From positions 97,166-161,165 of the forward strand of contig JAHDLO010000009.1 in NCBI GenBank assembly GCA_018432235.1: 64,000 bases of DNA, read 5' to 3'. The notes below the pieces were generated by a model that was given only the letters and a program-made list of their open reading frames with translations, was not told the origin of the DNA and did no database searches. Below, in pieces: positions 61,145 to 64,000 of this stretch. The stretch comes from Clostridiaceae bacterium. GTDB taxonomy: Bacteria; Bacillota; Clostridia; Peptostreptococcales; Natronincolaceae. Both the position numbers and the translations under genes were made by a program. Each line of letters begins with the position of its first letter. Within the stretch, counting starts at the first letter, position 1.

Positions 61145-62741
61145 ATTACTGATAGCAGATGATGAGCCTATAGTTATAGAATCAATCCAGTTTATCATAG
61201 ACAGATTCATAGCGGATGCTGTAGTGGTGGGGACCGCCAGCTCCGGTAGAGAGGCCATAGAAAAGGCATTATATCTGAAGCCCGACATCGTTTTGATGGA
61301 TATCCGTATGCCGGGGATAAATGGCATTGAAGCAATAAGGCAGATTAAGGAGACACATAAGGATACTTACTTTATCATCATCACTGCCCATGAGTATTTT
61401 GAATATGCTAAGGATGCTGTAAATTTAGGGGTTCAGGAATATCTTGTGAAGCCCTTGAATAAGAACAAGCTGATAGATACTCTGAAGCAGCTGGTACAGC
61501 TGATAATCGGCAAGCGGGAGGCGATTCAACGGGAGATCGCCCTGAAGGAACGGATAAATATATTAATTCCTCATATGGAGGGACAATTCATTTACTCGCA
61601 GCTCTTTAATGGCAGAGTGATTAAAGAATTAGCCTTTTACGAGGATATATTCAATATTAATCTGAGATATGGTTATGTTTTCATGGCCTTGGTGGAGGAG
61701 CTGGAAAGTGAAATAAAGGAGGAGCATCTAAAGAATAGTTTCCAAAGACAAAAATTCTATGAGGTCTTCAGTGAGGAGCTAAAATGTATGGTACCCTGCC
61801 TTATGGGACCGCCACTTTTGGATAGGCTGGTGGCCTATATTCCGGCGGATATAAATACCGATATATATGCAATCAGAAATAATGCTATAGAATTGGCTAC
61901 AAGATTGGTGGAGAGAATTAACAAAAGGATAAGCTTCAGCTATAAAATAGGCGTAGGAAAGTGCTATCCCATAGAGGGCTTCACTAAATCCTGCGACGAG
62001 GCCTATATGGCAGCCTCCTTTGGGGATAAGCACACAGTTGCTCATTTTGAGGATATACAGCTAAACAGAAGGCCTGTGCCAGACTATCCCATTAACAACG
62101 AGAGGCAAATGATCCAGAGAATGCTGGTGGGGGATATCGAGGGAGCCCTTCAGGTATTTGAGGAAATATTTCGCTGGCTATCCATAAACTATTTGGAGGA
62201 TATAGATAAGATTAAAACCAAGCTCATAGAAATGGTAATCGTTGTAAAAAGGACCCTTCCATATGAGGTGGGAGAAAACGATATCACCGATGAGGCCTAT
62301 TTATCCTATTTATTTAAGGTAAGAGACATCAATGAGCTTAAAATCAGCTTTATTAACTACTTTAAGAGTATGCTATCGGGCTTCCAGAGGTATAGGGAAA
62401 AGGAGCTTAATGGACTGATTTCAGAGGCCTTGGAATATATCAATAATAATTACGATAAAGATATAAGTCTAGACGGCGTAGCTAAGGAAATCAATATGAG
62501 CTACCACTACTTCAGTAAGTTTTTCAAGGATGCTATAGGCAAGAATTTCATTGACTACCTCACGGACTTAAGGGTTGAAAAATCCAAGGAGCTGCTGAAG
62601 GACCTATCCCTAAGCATCAAAAGCATTTGCTACAGTGTCGGCTACAGTGATCCCAATTATTTCAGCAAAATATTTAAAAAGATAACAGGAATAACCCCTA
62701 CGGAATATCGGTCAAATTTATCCCAAGAGGTGATAGGATGA
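61137..62741 (+). CDS. AraC-type response regulator, YesN family
   Basis: 534 aa, TTG start in the overlap with the kinase gene. REC (1-122) with IADDEP, phospho-Asp in IVLMDIRMP, Thr in IITAHEY and Lys in YLVKPL; a long linker region (125-415) of variable YesN type; two AraC HTH motifs at the C terminus (about 430-530: LDGVAKEINMSYHYFSKFF and IKSICYSVGYSDPNYFSKIF). It activates sugar uptake or catabolism genes in this type of system. The next gene overlaps by 4 bases (ATGA). Confidence 0.92.
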   Translation: MIKLLIADDEPIVIESIQFIIDRFIADAVVVGTASSGREAIEKALYLKPDIVLMDIRMPGINGIEAIRQIKETHKDTYFIIITAHEYFEYAKDAVNLGVQEYLVKPLNKNKLIDTLKQLVQLIIGKREAIQREIALKERINILIPHMEGQFIYSQLFNGRVIKELAFYEDIFNINLRYGYVFMALVEELESEIKEEHLKNSFQRQKFYEVFSEELKCMVPCLMGPPLLDRLVAYIPADINTDIYAIRNNAIELATRLVERINKRISFSYKIGVGKCYPIEGFTKSCDEAYMAASFGDKHTVAHFEDIQLNRRPVPDYPINNERQMIQRMLVGDIEGALQVFEEIFRWLSINYLEDIDKIKTKLIEMVIVVKRTLPYEVGENDITDEAYLSYLFKVRDINELKISFINYFKSMLSGFQRYREKELNGLISEALEYINNNYDKDISLDGVAKEINMSYHYFSKFFKDAIGKNFIDYLTDLRVEKSKELLKDLSLSIKSICYSVGYSDPNYFSKIFKKITGITPTEYRSNLSQEVIG

Positions 62742-63814
62742 AGCTGGGTGAAATCATAAAGAGATGCCTATTGGTAATGTTGAGTATACTCTTTATCTTT
62801 TTAGCTTATAGAATAATACGTGGCCCTAAGGAGGCCAGTGGCAGCAACAGTCGGGGAAATGTTGAAATTGTTGATGACAAGATTAAGGTAGGCTTTTCTC
62901 TGGGCACCCTGAAGGAGGAACGCTGGATAAAGGACAGAGATATACTGATGGCTAAAATCAAGGAGCTAGGGGCAGACATCATTGTGCAGAATGCCAATAA
63001 TGATGATAAGGATCAGCTTAAGCAGGTTAGGTATCTGCTGGAACAGGACATAGATGTATTGATTATAGTGCCGAATGATAATAAAAAGGCGGCAACAGCA
63101 GTGGAGTTGGCTAAAAGGCAGGGGGTAAAGGTCATTTCCTATGATAGGCTGGTCTTTGATGCCAATGTAGATGTCTATATATCCTTCGACAACATAGCCG
63201 TTGGAGAGCTGATGGCTCAATGGGCCATAGAAAATATGGTAGGAGAAAACCTATTAATTATTAACGGCGCAGAAACCGACAATAACACCAAAATGATCAA
63301 GGTGGGCTATGATGCAGTATTAGATGAAAGTCTGCAGGCGGAGAGCATTAATCTGGTAGCAGAGGAATGGGCCCCCAACTGGATGAAGGAATATGCCTAC
63401 AAGGTTACGGACGAGCTGCTGCAAAAGCAGGTGAAGATAGATGCAGTAATAGCCGGCAATGATGGCTTGGCGGAGGGTGTAATAGAAGCGCTGTCTGAAA
63501 GACGACTGGCGGGGGATACCATAGTGGTGGGGCAGGATGCCGACCTGGTGGCCTGCCAGAGGGTGGTAGAAGGAACCCAGCTAATGACGGTCTATAAGCC
63601 CATCGAAAAGCTGGCGGATGTTACTGCAAAGCTGGCAATACAGCTGGCAAAGGGAGAAAGAATTGAGATTCACGACACCATATATGACGGCAGATACTTC
63701 GTGCCCTATTACATACTGGAGCCGATAGCGGTAGATATCAATAATATGGAGAGTACAATAATAAAGGACGGCTTTCATATGAGGGACAAGGTATACAGAA
63801 ATTCCAACGAATAA
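62738..63814 (+). CDS. Second membrane-anchored sugar-binding protein (XylF-like)
   Basis: 358 aa; ATG overlaps the previous stop as ATGA. An N-terminal TM (about 8-26) with no lipobox Cys suggests a permanent anchor. The binding domain (48-340) has the order of the xylose/ribose-binding group: KVGFSLGTLKEERWIKDRD, QLKQVRYLLEQDIDVLIIVP, VISYDRLV, LLIINGAETDNN, AVIAGNDGLAEG and VVGQDADLVAC. The conserved DRLV and AGNDG segments match XylF. No ABC permease or ATPase lies in the window, so it may sense or scavenge for a transporter elsewhere. Confidence 0.87.
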   Translation: MKLGEIIKRCLLVMLSILFIFLAYRIIRGPKEASGSNSRGNVEIVDDKIKVGFSLGTLKEERWIKDRDILMAKIKELGADIIVQNANNDDKDQLKQVRYLLEQDIDVLIIVPNDNKKAATAVELAKRQGVKVISYDRLVFDANVDVYISFDNIAVGELMAQWAIENMVGENLLIINGAETDNNTKMIKVGYDAVLDESLQAESINLVAEEWAPNWMKEYAYKVTDELLQKQVKIDAVIAGNDGLAEGVIEALSERRLAGDTIVVGQDADLVACQRVVEGTQLMTVYKPIEKLADVTAKLAIQLAKGERIEIHDTIYDGRYFVPYYILEPIAVDINNMESTIIKDGFHMRDKVYRNSNE

Positions 63815-63825
63815 GCAGCCTGGGG

Positions 63826-63862
63826 GAAGTCAAGGGGACGCTTTGTTGAAGTCAAGGGGACG
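63826..63862 (+). repeat. Direct repeat GAAGTCAAGGGGACG
   Basis: The 15-base unit occurs at 63826-63840 and 63848-63862. The AAGGGGACG core is like REP-type palindromic units of Firmicutes. Confidence 0.6.
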
Positions 63863-63965
63863 TCAGATCGTGTGGTAATTAATAATTTAAAAAGAGTAAA
63901 TCTCCATAAAGATTTAGAGAAACCTTGTTAACCAAATTTTCTATTAATCGAATGGTAATTAGTGT

Positions 63966-64000
63966 GAAACCAGCCTCTTATACGAGTGCTGGTTTCATAT
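63966..64000. terminator. Terminator at the window end
   Basis: GAAACCAGC pairs with GCTGGTTTC, with an inner CTC/GAG pair. It probably ends the sugar-sensing operon; the downstream tail is cut by the window edge. Confidence 0.65.

Overview
The window reads as chromosomal DNA of a low-GC, anaerobic, spore-forming Firmicute of the class Clostridia. Evidence seen: strong Shine-Dalgarno sites with frequent TTG and GTG starts, sporulation-linked genes (Spo0E domain, YtvI, CotH), a sigma-54/cysteine desulfidase module, membrane-anchored flavin reductases without heme, and YesM/YesN signalling. The style resembles Alkaliphilus and relatives, but no rRNA or tRNA lies here and I cannot assign a genus. 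I found no CRISPR array, phage or transposase gene.

Layout. (1) 139-9341 is a signalling block on the + strand: a histidine kinase, a paralogous kinase whose phospho-accepting His is Arg, a REC-SARP response regulator, a fusion of a dead GGDEF domain with a Spo0E phosphatase domain, a PAS3-GGDEF-EAL protein with intact EAL signatures, and a chemoreceptor. (2) 9490-11903: an SdpR/SdpI-like ArsR operon with two matched operators flanking its promoter, then a secreted hydrolase. (3) 13101-14614: a second REC-SARP regulator, then a c-di-GMP-II riboswitch with an overlapping terminator in front of a 62-aa ORF. Blocks 1 and 3 together suggest coupling between c-di-GMP, two-component signalling and the sporulation phosphorelay. 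(4) 14743-19556: flavodoxin-fold reductase, small proteins, an OmpR/HK pair with a repeat-rich promoter, and a reordered XdhC protein. (5) 19691-22890: VTC-DUF4956-CotH operon.

(6) 23641-29487: MerR, TetR and two paralogous lipoprotein reductases carrying an FMN-attachment domain plus an FAD domain; the second has a consensus promoter with an operator. (7) 29521-34270: a dipeptidase, then a sigma-54 activator, three symmetric enhancer sites, a canonical -24/-12 promoter and L-cysteine desulfidase. (8) 34617-49527: mostly core and stress genes (TopB, glutaredoxin, YtvI, Kir-type channel, cold-shock protein, L,D-transpeptidase, DEAD helicase, ferritin, HAD phosphatase, serpin, DHOD-like protein). 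A REPIN-like inverted repeat lies at 44001-44083, and a single related REP at 46665-46705 forms the 3' end of the HAD gene. (9) 49899-58336: glutamate-synthase-like FMN protein, Ndk, Pcp, membrane proteins, CapA-like protein, TldD/TldE. (10) 58626-63814: a tightly overlapping operon of two membrane-anchored sugar-binding proteins flanking a YesM-type kinase and a YesN-type regulator, with no transporter genes.

Most genes look intact. Protein names come from motif and domain recognition by eye; no database search was run. The proposed regulatory links are inferences from sequence patterns and gene order.
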